The notes: generated from the letters alone by a model not told the origin. A stretch of DNA of 38,840 nt from Okeania sp. KiyG1 (GCF_014132355.1 NZ_BLZO01000138.1:1-38840), one strand, 5' to 3'. Numbered from the stretch's first letter, positions 18,423-28,505 are shown. Program-made: numbers and translations.

Positions 18423-18601
18423 AAAAAAAATGACTCCTTTTTAAGTAAAATTGATGAGGCTTAATCAAGCATTTTTTTGCCTCTCAATTAATACTTTAGT
18501 GGCTGAATTGATAATATAAATTATTCCTGACTAACGGTCATTATTAACAACAATGATAAAATGATGACTATCATCAAAAAAATCGTTTTGAAGTAAATTC
18601 G

Positions 18602-19671
18602 ATGAATCAAACTGCAAGTAATTATAAATTTATTCAAGATTTAATTAATTATAACTTTTATGCTGAAGCTCAAGCTAGTTGGAATGTTAATAATTTAATT
18701 TATGACTTAGAAAAATTAGAGAACAATACCCGCCAATAGGAGAAGGTTTAACCAAATTTCACAAGCAGTATTTATTAATGGTATTAGTAGGGAAACAACT
18801 TCCGGATATGGTGGCTGAACTGGAAGATATTTCATCAGTTGATTCTCTCAGGACTAAACTAAGTAATGATAAAAGAAAAAAAGGTATTCATTTTTGCTTA
18901 CAAAAATTGCTGAAACAAGAAATTGGTAATCCTCAAGATATCATTTTTCATTTATTTAATTCTCAATATAGAAAGCAACCTCAACCTCCTAATTTTGAAA
19001 AAGAAAGAAGTTTATTAATTAGAATACCCGATGATGTTTCAGCAAAACAATTGTTAGAAATTGAGAACAAAGTGAGGGCGATAACAGGATGTCCTTATCT
19101 TAGGGTAGTGGAAATTAAAATGGGTAGTATAATTTTGCATTTAAAAGGTTCTCAATCTGCTTGCGAGCAAATAGAATCTTTGCACCAACAAGGTTTACTT
19201 TCAGATAGATTAGGTGTTCCTATTATAGATGTAGAAATCATGCCTAGTCAGGTTAATTTAACTCAATGGTTTGAGTATATTTTGACATCTGGATGGCAAG
19301 GAGCAAATGAATTATTAACTCCTTCACAATTAGCATTAGTTAGAAGTGCAGAAATTAAAGCTGGAAAGTTAATTGATTTACGAGCAAATATGTTAAGTCA
19401 TGCTGTAGTTTTATTGGTCAATTTAAGACGAGAAGATGATGATCTTCCTGAAGTAGAAATAACTTTACGGGTTTATCCCACTAGGGATAATGTTTATCTT
19501 CCTCCTAATTTGAAATTGATTGTTTTAAGTGAAAATGAAGTTTTTCAAGAAGTTACTGCTAGAAGTGAAGATAGGATTATTCAATGTAAATTTGCAGGAG
19601 AAGTAGGGGAAGAATTTACGGTAAAATTAGTGTTAGATGAAGCCGTAATTACGGAGGATTTTGTTATTTAA
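18602..19671 (+). CDS. DUF1822 family protein (one frameshift)
   Basis: The C-terminal two thirds match cyanobacterial DUF1822 proteins: WFEYILTSGWQGANELLTP, SAEIKAGKLIDLRANMLSHA, VEITLRVYPTRDNVYLPPNL and the closing DEAVITEDFVI. The first 45 codons start at ATG 18602 (MNQTASNYKFIQDLINYNFY) and end at a TAG at 18737. One extra base near 18730 would join them to YPPIGEGLTKFHKQYLLMVL and on into the main frame, whose first internal ATG is at 18778. The N-terminal part (about 1-150) is helical and unlike usual DUF1822 starts; it may be an interaction domain. The gene is followed 24 bases later by xisH-xisI. Function is unknown. Confidence 0.75.
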
Positions 19672-19695
19672 TTAAATTAGATTTATTTTAAAGTT

Positions 19696-20137
19696 ATGCC
19701 AGCTAAAGACTTTTTCATCATGCTGTTACATCAGCTTTAATCAAAGATGGTTGGAAAATTACGGACGATCCTCTATTTATTAAGCCTAGCACTAAAATAT
19801 CTTTATACATTGATATAGGTGGCGAACGAGCTATTGGTGCAGAAAAAGATGGTCAAATAATAGCAGTAGAAATTAAAAGTTTTTTGTCAATGTCACCCTT
19901 GGCAGAATTTCATACTGCTCTTGGTCAATTTCTTAGTAAGCATTTCCTCCGGAATGCTGCGCAAACAGCCGTCAGCTATTAGCTATCAGCTATCCCGATG
20001 CAACAGCTACAAGGTACTGATAACTGATAACTGATAACTGAAATGACTCTTTTATTAAACTTTCTGTAAGTACCTATCAAGTTAAATTATTAATTTTCGA
20101 TCCTTTAGAAGAGGTAATTGTTTTATGGAGCGATTAA
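19696..20137 (+). pseudogene. xisH: xisH interrupted by a miniature element
   Basis: The start MPAKDFFHHAV (needing one more T in the run at 19711-19715), LYIDIGGER and AVEIKSF are clear XisH. The D...ExK pattern is that of the PD-(D/E)XK nuclease fold. After FHTALGQFL (19935) the frame enters GTAAGCATTTCC, the end of a MITE family seen at 9027 and 30755, and stops about 16 codons later. XisH sequence resumes near 20063 (SVSTYQVKLLIFDPLEEVIV) and ends at 20137, overlapping the xisI start. About 30 codons are missing. XisH and XisI were named for control of fdxN-element excision in Anabaena, but most pairs have no such element nearby. Confidence 0.85.
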
Positions 20138-20457
20138 ATTATTCAGAAATTGTCACACAAATACTTAAAGAACACTATCAATATCATACTCAAGATTCAC
20201 AATATGAAACACAACTGATTTTGGATTCGGAAAGAAATCATTACCTCTTAATTTCTTTGCGTTGGCAAAATGAACAACGGGATTATGGTTGTTCTATTCA
20301 TGTTGATATTAAAGATGGAAAAATTTGGATTCAACAAGATTTTACTGAGCAAGGAATTGCTCAACAATTATTAGATTTAGGTGTGCCAAAATCGGATATT
20401 GTTTTGGCTTTTCGTTCGCCTTTTGTGCGGCAATTTTCTGATTTTTCTGTAAACTAG
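20125..20457 (+). CDS. xisI: XisI family protein
   Basis: 110 residues, the usual length. It begins MERLNYSEIVTQILKEHYQY and shows the family core LILDSERNHYLLISLRW, GCSIHVDIKDGKIWIQQDFT and LGVPKSDIVLAFRSPF. Its ATG overlaps the last codons of xisH, so the two were translationally coupled. It is intact although its partner is destroyed. A second, damaged xisI lies at 28848-29177. Confidence 0.93.
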   Translation: MERLNYSEIVTQILKEHYQYHTQDSQYETQLILDSERNHYLLISLRWQNEQRDYGCSIHVDIKDGKIWIQQDFTEQGIAQQLLDLGVPKSDIVLAFRSPFVRQFSDFSVN

Positions 20458-20469
20458 AAATTTTGACTT

Positions 20470-20598
20470 TATAGCAATGAGCGCTGGTATATTTACAAAT
20501 TGCAGGAAAGGCCAAATAGCTAAAAGTCTTATATGATCAGCAATTTATTCCCCCTGTTGCCTGTTGCCTGTTGCCTGTTGCCTGCGCACAGCGCTATA
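20470..20598. repeat. TATAGC-ended MITE carrying TGTTGCC repeats
   Basis: TATAGCAATGAGCGC at the left pairs imperfectly with GCGCACAGCGCTATA at the right. TGTTGCC is repeated inside (20551-20583). The whole unit reappears in reverse at 35421-35552 with many shared bases, which fixes its boundaries. Confidence 0.8.
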
Positions 20599-21389
20599 AG
20601 TGCTTATGCAAAATTAATTGTATATTCTGTGCCAAAGTTTTTCGTATGGATTTTCTACTGCACTAAAAAACTCATATAACTCTCATAAGCTTCTAGTAAG
20701 CATTTCCTTGCTTACAGCTTCTATTTCTCACCATTTAAGTGCTTATGCAAAATTAATTACCTGTTCTGTTGATTCCCTATTTAAAATCCAGAAGTTGCGA
20801 TCGCTTTCTTCTATGACCAAAATTAAAAACAGTTTCCCGCAAGAACGCAAAAGTATAAGTAAAAAAATATAATCAACTATTATTATTTTTTCTGCTTATA
20901 AAAAAATCTCTGATTTCGGCTAATTGTTACAAAATATTTCACGTACTTGCGTTATTTCAGCGATTTGGTATCATATGGATACATAGTTTATTGTGCCAAT
21001 TTTGTATTTAAAAATAAGAAATTTTCCCTAGAAAAAGCTACAACCTTCTATTTTTCGTCAATATAGGATGCAAAAATTTATACCCTTTCTACGGATGAAT
21101 AAATCTCAAAAAACTAATTTTGAACAGGTGTCGGTGCTTAAGAAATTATAACTATTGACAAATTTGTTCTGATAGTATCCAAAAATTGAAGGGTAGAGGC
21201 AGGCAGAAATTTTTGATTTGCTTGTAGCACTATAATTCAAGCTGACCAATACGAAAAATTTAATTTGAAGGGATTCACCTGAAATCCTAATTATTAAAAT
21301 ATACAATTACAGCGCTTTCCGTTGTTATGAGGTACGGTAGCAGCACTTAGCAAACCAGTTTTTTAAATGTTGAGGATTCATTAACTTAC
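20599..21389. other. Intergenic region without a convincing gene
   Basis: It holds a 22-bp direct repeat (AAGTGCTTATGCAAAATTAA and two more bases) at 20598-20619 and 20737-20758. An 84-codon frame (20618-20872) runs across the 20-bp palindrome at 20696 and is not convincing. The rest, to the tnpB element, is AT-rich and I see nothing definite. Confidence 0.5.
20696..20715. repeat. 20-bp palindromic mini-insert with 8-bp target duplication
   Basis: GTAAGCATTTCCTTGCTTAC is only the two ends of the GTAAGC MITE family with 8 bases between. AGCTTCTA flanks it exactly on both sides (20688-20695 and 20716-20723), so it was inserted by transposition or is a deleted insert. Confidence 0.75.
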
Positions 21390-21487
21390 CAAAAAATTGG
21401 GTTTAAAGCCTCACCCTTCTATGGCGACTTTTTAGTTGATTTGATTTCAATAAATATGTTATCATACTGTTAGTTCAGATAGGAATT

Positions 21488-22740
21488 ATGAAAGCTAGAT
21501 TTAAGTATCGTATCTATCCAACACCGGGACAAAAATACCGAGAGCGCAAAGCTATTTGGTTGTGTGCGTGTGGTTTGGAATGATAGCCTAGCTTGTTGTC
21601 AAGAAAAGTATAGATCGGGAGAAAAGAAACCCAATAATTCTCAACTACAAAAAAAGTTTATCACGCAATCTAAAAAGACTGAAGACAGAGAATGGTTATC
21701 AGAAGTTTCTGCTATACCATTGCAGCAATCATTGAATGATTTAAACCGTAGGGGCAAACGGCCGTTTGCCCCTACAAACTTTTTTAAATCGACTAAAGGT
21801 CAGAGAAAAGGTAGACCAATTAAACCTCCTAAATTTAAAAGTAGAAAGTCAAAGCAAACTGCTAGGTTTACACTCGTGAGGATTTAAAGTTGGTCAACAT
21901 AAAGTTTATTTGGCTAAGATAGGAAAGCTGAAAATAGTTTGGTCAAGAGAGTTACCTGCTCCTCCATCATCAGTAACAGTAATCAAAGACGTAGGGGCGA
22001 ACGGCCGTTCGCCCCTACATAGATATTTCTTGAGTTTTGTAGTAGAAATACAACCAGAAATCTTACCTCAAACTGATAATTCAGTAGGTATAGATTTAGG
22101 CATATCTACCTTTGCTACATTTAGTGATGGTACAAAGGTTGATGCTCCTAAACCACTTAAGAAACGAATTAAGAAGTTAAGAAAGTTAAGTAAGTCATTA
22201 TCTCATAAAACCAAAGGGTCTAAAAGGTATGAAAAAGCAAGACTAAGAGTTGCTAAGTTTTCCTACGGAATGCTGCGCAAACATGCCAAACTGAAAGATA
22301 CGCTTGACAGATTTTCTACATAAATTATCTACTAAAATAATTCGTGAAAACCAAACAGTTGTTTTAGAAGTATAACAACGTTTCTGGAATGGTTAAAAAC
22401 CGTAAATTATCCAGAGCCATATCAGATTTAGGTTGGAGACAATTCCGGACATTCTTAGAAGGAAAAGCAGAAAAATATGGTCGCGATTTTAGAGTAATTA
22501 GTCGCCCTTGAACCTACTTCTCAAATTTGCTCAAATTGTGGCTTTAAAGGTGGCAAGCTAGACCTTAAGGTGCGAGAATGGGAGTGTCTCAACTGCGGTG
22601 CAAAACATGATAGAGATGAGAATGCAGCGATAAATATATTAGTTGCGGGCGGGCAGTCCGAGACATTAAACGGACGTGGAGGTAAGCGTAAGACTAGCGT
22701 CAAGGTAGCAGCAGCCAGTGTTAGCGGCAGCTATGCGAAG
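21488..22740 (+). pseudogene. tnpB: Decayed TnpB with two palindromic inserts
   Basis: Starts MKARFKYRIYPTPGQKY, then loses frame at once relative to the copy at 38164. Pieces continue in other frames: REWLSEVSAIPLQQSLNDLN, the RuvC-I region SVGIDLGISTFATFSDG, a spoiled RuvC-II (VVLE then a stop), GRDFRVISR, and the zinc ribbon CSNCG/CLNCG with [14 protein letters not shown]. Two 28-bp perfect palindromes (arms GTAGGGGCAAACGG and GTAGGGGCGAACGG) sit at 21748-21775 and 21991-22018. A further 21-base in-frame insert, TCCTACGGAATGCTGCGC plus three bases, lies near 22261. TnpB is the RNA-guided nuclease ancestor of Cas12; this copy cannot make it. The 3' limit is approximate. Confidence 0.85.
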
Positions 22741-22812
22741 CAAAACGTCAACCCGCCGAGGAGTTACGGCTCGGTAGGAATCCCCATGCCTTTAGGCCGG
22801 GGAGGATGTCAA
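22690..22812 (+). ncRNA. Probable omega (re)RNA scaffold of the tnpB element
   Basis: In tnpB elements the guide-scaffold RNA covers the 3' end of tnpB and the right end. Here the segment is GC-richer than its surroundings and contains stems CCGAGG/CCTCGG-like pairing near 22755-22772 and TCCCC-GCC/GGC-GGGGA at 22781-22803, ending at TCAA. The guide would begin at 22813. Position is inferred from element structure. Confidence 0.45.
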
Positions 22813-22948
22813 AGTGCTTTCTACTGTTATGAGGTACAGCCATCGGGCTATGCAGGCAAGATGCCTGCGCCACAAGAGGCAAGATGCATGCGCCACAAGA
22901 TTTTCAGCATTTACCTTGTACATCATTTTGATAAATTTAGGAGCAGTT

Positions 22949-25900
22949 ATGGGAAAGTTAGTTACTCTCAATATTGATGGCGGGTTTCACGAGGGTTTTT
23001 CGGTGCGGGGTGAAATTTGGCAAGATGTAGATTCGATAAAAAATGAACCTAATTTAGCGATCGCTAGTAAGTCAGCACATTTACCTCCACATTTAGAAAT
23101 CTTAGAGCAGTATCGTCATTGGCAAAGTTTATATACAAATTTAGATGTCTTTTTTCTAATCGTTTAAAATCTAAAGCAGGTTTTACTAATATTTCTGATA
23201 ATGATAAAAATGGAGCTTTTGCAGGTTGTAAAAAGGCAGCTACTTTATTATCCAAAACTTTCAATACTTGGTTTGGTTCCTCCGATTTTCAACCGATAGA
23301 AATTTTGCTTCGGAATTATTTAGATAAATCGGAAAGTACGAGAATTTTATTGACAACTGAAAATTATGGTTTACGACGTTTGCCTTGGCATGAATGGAAT
23401 TTTTTAAAGGATTTTCCGAAGGCTGAAATTGCTCTAGCTACTCCTAATTTTCAACGAGTTGATACGACTAAAAATTTAGACAAAAAGATAAGATAAAAAT
23501 TTTAGTTATTTTGGGAGATGATGCGGGGACTGATGCTGATGAAAAGGTGATTCGGGAATTAATTCCTGATGCAGAAATTTGTTGGTTAATAGAACCTCAA
23601 CGTACAGAATTAGATGAACCTTTATGGCAACAATCTTGGGATATTTTATTTTTTGCTGGTCATGGCAAGACGAAAGATAATGGGAGTATTGGTACGATTC
23701 AAATTAATGCTCAAGATGTTTTGACTATTTCTGAAATAAAAAATCATCTTCTACAAGCTGTTAAGTCTGGTTTAAAGTTGGCAATTTTTAATGCTTGTGA
23801 TGGTTTAGGTTTGGCTTATCAATTGGCAGAAGGTGAGGATTTACATTTACCGCAAATTATTGTGATGCGGGAAAATTTGCCTGTAGTTATTGCTCCAAAG
23901 TTTCTCCAATATTTTCTAGAAAATTATACTCAAGGTTTATCTTTATATAGTTCTTTGCGGGAGAGTCGCCAGAGGTTACAAATATTAGAAAAGGATTTTC
24001 CCTGTGTCAGTTGGTTGCCTGTTTTATGTCAAAATCCTGCGGAAATTCCTCCCCGTTGGTGGGAGTTGGGAGGAAAAATTCAGATATCTCCCTATAAAGG
24101 ATTGAGTGCTTTTACTGAAAATGATACAGAAATATTTTTTGGCAGGAAAGTGTTGACTAATTCTTTATTGGAAAAGGTGGCAAGGCAAAATTTGGTAGCT
24201 ATTATTGGTGCTTCGGGTAGTGGGAAATCTTCCTTGGTTGCTGCTGGTTTAATTCCTCAATGGTTGGCTCAAGCTACGGAAATTTTACCCCATTTTGTCG
24301 TGAAAATTCGTCCTGGTTTTCCTCAATGGAGTTTACTCCTAATGGCAAAGAAATTTTAATAGGAGATAGTTCTGGTGTAGTGCATTTTTGGAACTTAGAA
24401 ACTTGGGAAAAAATTAGAGAATTTAAAGCCAATACTAATCAAATTACTAAAATAGCTGTTAGTCCTGATGGAAAGCAAATATTAACTTTAGGAGTTGATA
24501 TTAATTCAGATAAAACTCCTGGCCTTGCAGCAAAGCTTTGGGATTTATCAGGTAAACCAATTGCAGATATTGATTTTTTCCAAAACACTATAGGTTTTCT
24601 TGGTGATGTTAGTTTTAGCCCCAATGGTAAAGAAATTGCTATAGTAATCACAAAAAACCAGGGTACATTCAAATTTTATGATTCTAGCTCTGGAAAGCTC
24701 ATCCCTCGAAGTACAACAAACAGTCTTTCAGGCTTTAACTTCAGTTACAGTCCTGATAGTAAAACAATTGCTTTTAATGGGTTATCGGGCATTAAATTGC
24801 TAAATTACAAAGCTAAATCAGATTTTATAGAATTGCCTGCTGACTATGAAAAGGAAATCAACCAAATGAAACAAAAAGGTTTTATTGATTTGCAGTATAG
24901 CGCAGATGGTAAAAAATTATTGTAATCAATAAAGATTATGGTAAGAATTATGTAGATATTTGGGATTGGCAAGAAAAAGAAAAAAGAAGAATTAATGTTG
25001 GTAATCGTAATTTTGCCAGCATAACTCCTGATGGAAAATTTATAATTATTGTTACTAGAAAAAGCATTCAAAAATTTGATTTAGAAGGTAATTTAATTCC
25101 TGAACTAAAAGCAAGTATTGGTCCAGAGGAAAAAGTTTTGCACTCTTGGTCTGCTGGCACATACATTGGTCATAGATACTATAACTCAAGTTTAGATGGC
25201 AGCACAATAGCTACAATTGGATTTTTTACTATGGGGCAACCCCCCCTGCGCTTCTGGGATTTATCAACCCAGCAAGTCAAGCAGTTTAAAAACAATTTTG
25301 GTTATTTGCGCCAAGTATTAGTTAGTCCAAACGGCAAATATATTTTGACTATTTCAACAGATTTAGTAACTAAACTTTGGGATACCTCTGGTAATTTGCT
25401 CTATCCGCTAGATGTTGATGCAAAACACTCCTCAAATCAAGAGGAAGTTTCAATGCTAGCTATTGTACCAGGTTCAATAAAGAAAACCATTTCGGGTAGT
25501 TATGAAGTACACATACTTGATGTTTTCCAAAATTCTACAGCAATGAAAGCAGGTTTGAGAAGTGGTGACGTAATTGAGGCAATAGATGGTCAAGAAATTC
25601 CTAACAATTTAAGTGACGTATTTAAATTGCTCATGGGAGAACCTGGTACTCCTGTAAAAATTAACTTTATGAGTTCTGAGCGTGGTTTTGAAAGGCAGGA
25701 AAAACAATTCTTAGAGAAAAATTTGTTTATGATATAACCAATTTATCGCTTTTTGCTGCAGAAGGGATAAAATTTAGCCCTGATAGTCAATATTTGGCAA
25801 TGTGGAAAGGGAGCAATTTATCCTTAAGAAACATAAAAACTAACAAACTGGTTGAAATCAATAATCCAGAGGAGATTATCACTGTTGATTTCAGTCCTGA

Positions 25901-26300
25901 TAGTAAACTTTTAGCAGTAACTAATACAGATAATTCAATCAGAATTTGGGATTTTTCTGGAAATTTAGTTAATGAAATTAAGCTGCTACAAGTTCCTTCT
26001 AGGATAGCTTTTAGTCCTGATAGTCAGCAAATTGCAGTTTTAGACCCCAATGAATTCACCATCTGGACTCTTGACGGAAAACAAATTGCTAAACATACAA
26101 TTCCCGAAGAAAATCAAGGTAAAATAGTCTTTTCCCCCGATGGTAAATATATAGCAACTGGTCAAAGCAAAGTATTTATTTGGCAGAATAAAAACTTAAA
26201 CGAACTATTAGCAACAGGATGCGATTGGTTGCAAGAATATTTAACTACTCGCCCCCAAGAAAAAGAGAAATTAAAAGTGTGTCAAGAAGAAGTCAAATAG
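22949..26300 (+). pseudogene. CHAT-STAND-WD40 protein with inserted PDZ domain (frame-shifted, internal deletion)
   Basis: Starts [19 protein letters not shown] at 22949 after AGGAGC. A CHAT caspase-like domain shows the catalytic His in ILFFAGHGKTKDNGSIG and Cys in AIFNACDGLGLAYQL, then ISPYKGLSAF and a STAND P-loop, AIIGASGSGKSSLVAAGL. After KIRPGFP (about 24320) the text jumps straight to WD40 repeats (FTPNGKEILIGDSSGVVHFW), so most of the NTPase is missing and the frame changes. A PDZ domain (FQNSTAMKAGLRSGDVIEAI, LLMGEPGTPVKINFM) sits between WD40 blocks, and the tail NLNELLATGCDWLQEYLTTR is typical. Other breaks are one-base shortages at 23150-23155, 23482-23486, 24911-24916 and 25717-25721. 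The intact type would be a sensor that activates a protease, probably in conflict or cell-death signalling (inference). Confidence 0.85.
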
Positions 26301-26352
26301 TTAGAAAATTCATAGTATGATAATTAATCATTCAAACTTGCCCAAAAAATAA

Positions 26353-26661
26353 ATGGAACCCCTATCCAATAACTGGGCAGATATTCAGCCCGATAAAATA
26401 TACCAAACAACTAACGATCAGTTAGTATCTTTTAGCAAAGAGCAAATACAACTGGGGATAAAATATGACCAAAATAACAAACATTTAAAAGCTATTGAAA
26501 AAGGAATAGTTCCCCCTCGCGGTAATATTGGACTTGTTGCTTCCGAAATAGAAGGTTTTGACCTAAAATCAAAAGTATTAGGAAAAGGAGGCGATCGCCG
26601 ATTTCACGGAATAATTATAGATGAAGTTTTACACTTTCCTGGTTTTGTAACAGAACATTAA
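26353..26661 (+). CDS. Hypothetical protein, 102 residues
   Basis: Not recognised. It is a soluble-looking protein with no membrane segment, mixed charge, and a C-terminal half rich in Gly (GIVPPRGNIGLVASEIEGFD, VLGKGGDRRFHGIIIDEVLH). It starts 52 bases after the WD40 gene and ends 13 bases before the next frame, so it may be cotranscribed with both. There is no clear ribosome-binding site. Codon use is like its neighbours. The pairing with the small gene after it would fit a toxin-immunity or toxin-antitoxin set, but nothing in the sequence proves that. Confidence 0.55.
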   Translation: MEPLSNNWADIQPDKIYQTTNDQLVSFSKEQIQLGIKYDQNNKHLKAIEKGIVPPRGNIGLVASEIEGFDLKSKVLGKGGDRRFHGIIIDEVLHFPGFVTEH

Positions 26662-26674
26662 TTATCAATTAACT

Positions 26675-27044
26675 ATGACTCAAATAGAATTAAAAAATCA
26701 CCCCGTTTGGCAAGATTTAACAGAAGTAATAGAAAATTTAGATGCTAACTCTTTAGTGAGAGAACATCTAGAATTATGCGATTATAAAATCTGCGGTTAT
26801 TGGGATGAAGAAGATAAATATTATGAAGAAATTATCTTGCCTCGTTCCCTATCTGCTGAGTTAGTTAGTAACTCAATTGGTGTTACCAATAAAAACGTTG
26901 GATTAAATTAAAATTTTTCTCAAAGCTAATGATATAGCTGCACAAAATCTGGGAGAACTAACTATAATTTATGATGAAAATCTACAATTTTTAGATGAAA
27001 ATTGGCAGATAAATATTGACTCTATTTTGGCTTATCAACTATGA
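26675..27044 (+). CDS. Hypothetical acidic protein (two probable one-base shortages)
   Basis: Begins MTQIELKNHPVWQDLTEVIE and, as read, ends after 78 codons at GVTNKNVGLN. Adding one A to the run 26891-26895 and one T to 26914-26918 continues it as KRWIKLKFFLKANDIAAQNL, then ELTIIYDENLQFLDENWQIN, to a TGA at 27042-27044. That gives about 123 residues. The protein is acidic, has no membrane segment, and includes CGYWDEEDKYYEEI. The family is not recognised. It closely follows the 102-residue frame and precedes the DUF433 gene by 55 bases. Confidence 0.5.
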
Positions 27045-27098
27045 TATAGAACTTAGCTTTGATAATATAATCAAGACAAATTCATAATAAATCTCAAA

Positions 27099-27473
27099 AT
27101 GACATCTCCATCTAATCAACAAAAAGCGATCGCCATAACCGAACGAGGATTAACAATAACAGGAACTCGCATAACCATCTACGACATCATGGACTATTTA
27201 ACAGCACAGTACCCACCTCAGTTTATCCGCAGTATGCTAAGTCTCACCGACGAACAACTTCAGGCAGCTTTATCTTACATCGAAGCTCACCGTCCAGAAG
27301 TTGAAGCAGAATATCAAACGGTACTCCAAGAAGCAGAAGCACTCCAAAAATATTGGGAAGCACAAAATAGCACCCTATTTGCTCGCATTGCTACCACACC
27401 ACCAAAACCAGGAACAGAAGCTATCCGTGCCAAACTGCAAAGAGCTAAAGCTCAACTGGGATCGCAAGTATGA
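27099..27473 (+). CDS. DUF433 family protein (antitoxin-type)
   Basis: 124 residues. The core ITERGLTITGTRITIYDIMD, YPPQFIRSMLSLTDEQLQAA, LSYIEAHRPEVEAEY is the DUF433 winged-helix domain, followed by a helical tail. Its stop overlaps the start of the next gene (ATGA at 27470-27473). In cyanobacteria DUF433 and DUF5615 genes occur as pairs and are predicted to be antitoxin and PIN-like toxin; that role is by association. Confidence 0.9.
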   Translation: MTSPSNQQKAIAITERGLTITGTRITIYDIMDYLTAQYPPQFIRSMLSLTDEQLQAALSYIEAHRPEVEAEYQTVLQEAEALQKYWEAQNSTLFARIATTPPKPGTEAIRAKLQRAKAQLGSQV

Positions 27474-27865
27474 ACTTTTTGATAGATTATAATCTCAATG
27501 GGCCTGCTCTAATTCTACTAGGTAGTCTGACTGCTAGCGGTTGGTTAGATTTGATTGACGTTCGTTTTGTCAATTTTTCCGAAGTAGAATTACCAATGAA
27601 TAGTAGCGATCGCCAAGTTTGGAGGTTTGCACAAGCTAATCAAATGATTTTGCTAACCGCTAACCGCAGTATGAAAGGTAAAGATTCTTTGGAGCAAGTC
27701 ATCCGTGAAGAAAATACCCCTACTTCTTTTCCTGTATTAACCATCGCTAATGTCGATAGACTCCTAGCTGACTCAAATTATCGAGAACGTTGTGTCAACC
27801 GCTTAGTAGAAATTGCGATAGATATTGAATATTACCAAGGTACAATGCGAATTTTTATCCCTTGA
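27470..27865 (+). CDS. DUF5615 family PIN-like protein (toxin-type)
   Basis: 131 residues. N-terminal MNFLIDYNLNG supplies the first acidic residue of the PIN-like fold. SSDRQVWRFAQANQMILLTA, then NRSMKGKDSLEQ, gives the central Asp and the conserved LTANR. PIN-like enzymes are RNases. The 4-base overlap with the DUF433 gene shows translational coupling, as expected for a toxin-antitoxin pair. It looks intact. Confidence 0.88.
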   Translation: MNFLIDYNLNGPALILLGSLTASGWLDLIDVRFVNFSEVELPMNSSDRQVWRFAQANQMILLTANRSMKGKDSLEQVIREENTPTSFPVLTIANVDRLLADSNYRERCVNRLVEIAIDIEYYQGTMRIFIP

Positions 27866-27945
27866 AATTTCTTGGAGCAAATATAATATAATTTATGCAA
27901 ACTTCTTAGCCCGCAAATCAACTTTAACAAAAATAATAACTCAAA

Positions 27946-28161
27946 ATGGTAACTACCTATCGTTTAAAAGCTAGTGAACTCGATCAGAGCTTTTTAGAAA
28001 GATTAAAAGCTACTTATGGAGATCAAGAAATAGAAATCAGTGTTTCTAACTTAACAACACAACTAGAAGCAATGGCAAACGATCCATCTATTCAAGCTGA
28101 AATTCAGCAAATAGAACAGGAATTTAAAATCACTGAAATGGATGGTTTAACTGATTTATGA
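27946..28161 (+). CDS. Antitoxin of a MazEF-type pair
   Basis: 71 residues, acidic (MVTTYRLKASELDQSFLERL, EIEISVSNLTTQLEAMANDP). It overlaps the MazF-like gene by 4 bases (ATGA at 28158). The fold is not the classic MazE swapped-hairpin by eye; it resembles the short helical antitoxins common in cyanobacteria. Identity as antitoxin rests on position and size. Confidence 0.8.
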   Translation: MVTTYRLKASELDQSFLERLKATYGDQEIEISVSNLTTQLEAMANDPSIQAEIQQIEQEFKITEMDGLTDL

Positions 28162-28505
28162 CCATTCAAAGAGGCGAGATTTATTTTGTTAATCTTAATC
28201 CGGTTCAAGGCAGAGAACAAGCAGGACAAAGACCTGTGTTAATTTTATCAATTGATTCTCTTAACCAACTACCCTTAGTTATTACTGTAATTGTAGGAAC
28301 AAAAGGTGAAAATATCACCCGTGACTTTCCCACTAATGTGCGTGTTTCTTCTTCTGAAAGTGGATTGCCAATGGAGACTGTTTTTTTATGTTTTCAAATC
28401 CGTTCTTTAGATAAAAATCGTTTTCCTGATTCTCCAGCGGGACGAATTTCTGAAACTAAAATGGCAGAAATTGAGGCATCAATTCGTTATTGTTTAGGGT
28501 TATAG
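28158..28505 (+). CDS. MazF/PemK family endoribonuclease toxin
   Basis: 115 residues. The family core is visible: IQRGEIYFVNLNPVQGREQA, GQRPVLILSIDSLN, VITVIVGTKGENITRDFPTN, and ETVFLCFQIRSLDKNRF. The Arg of RGEIY and the following G-x-E-Q-x-G-x-RP loop are the usual active-site region. MazF cleaves mRNA at short sequences and is neutralised by its cognate antitoxin, here the overlapping upstream gene. It appears full length. Confidence 0.92.
   Translation: MTIQRGEIYFVNLNPVQGREQAGQRPVLILSIDSLNQLPLVITVIVGTKGENITRDFPTNVRVSSSESGLPMETVFLCFQIRSLDKNRFPDSPAGRISETKMAEIEASIRYCLGL

Larger units (their letters stand above)
21390..22812 (+). mobile_element. IS608-type tnpB-only element, decayed copy
   Basis: The left end follows TTAC (21386-21389) and runs AAAAAATTGGGTTTAAAGCC into a weak hairpin. 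The right end has a stem TCCCC-GCC/GGC-GGGGA (22781-22803) and finishes at TCAA (22809-22812). TTAC and TCAA are the cleavage sites known for IS608. There is no tnpA, so it would need one in trans. The left 100 bases and the tnpB start match the intact copy at 38058. Confidence 0.75.

Noticed and set aside
18082-18468. Longer frame overlapping the small hydrophobic protein
   Set aside because: Ser/Cys/Tyr-rich shadow frame; the overlapping 90-residue frame has the ribosome-binding site and the terminator.
19696-20457. Evidence for an fdxN-type excision element because of xisH/xisI
   Set aside because: No xisF-type recombinase or matching direct repeats are seen; most xisHI pairs are unlinked to such elements.
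20618-20872. 84-codon open frame as a gene
   Set aside because: It crosses a direct repeat and a palindromic mini-insert with target duplication; no family likeness and no ribosome-binding site.
22814-22948. Upstream extension of the CHAT protein
   Set aside because: The added residues derive from GGCAAGATGC repeats after the tnpB element; AGGAGC before ATG 22949 and the family start fix the true start.
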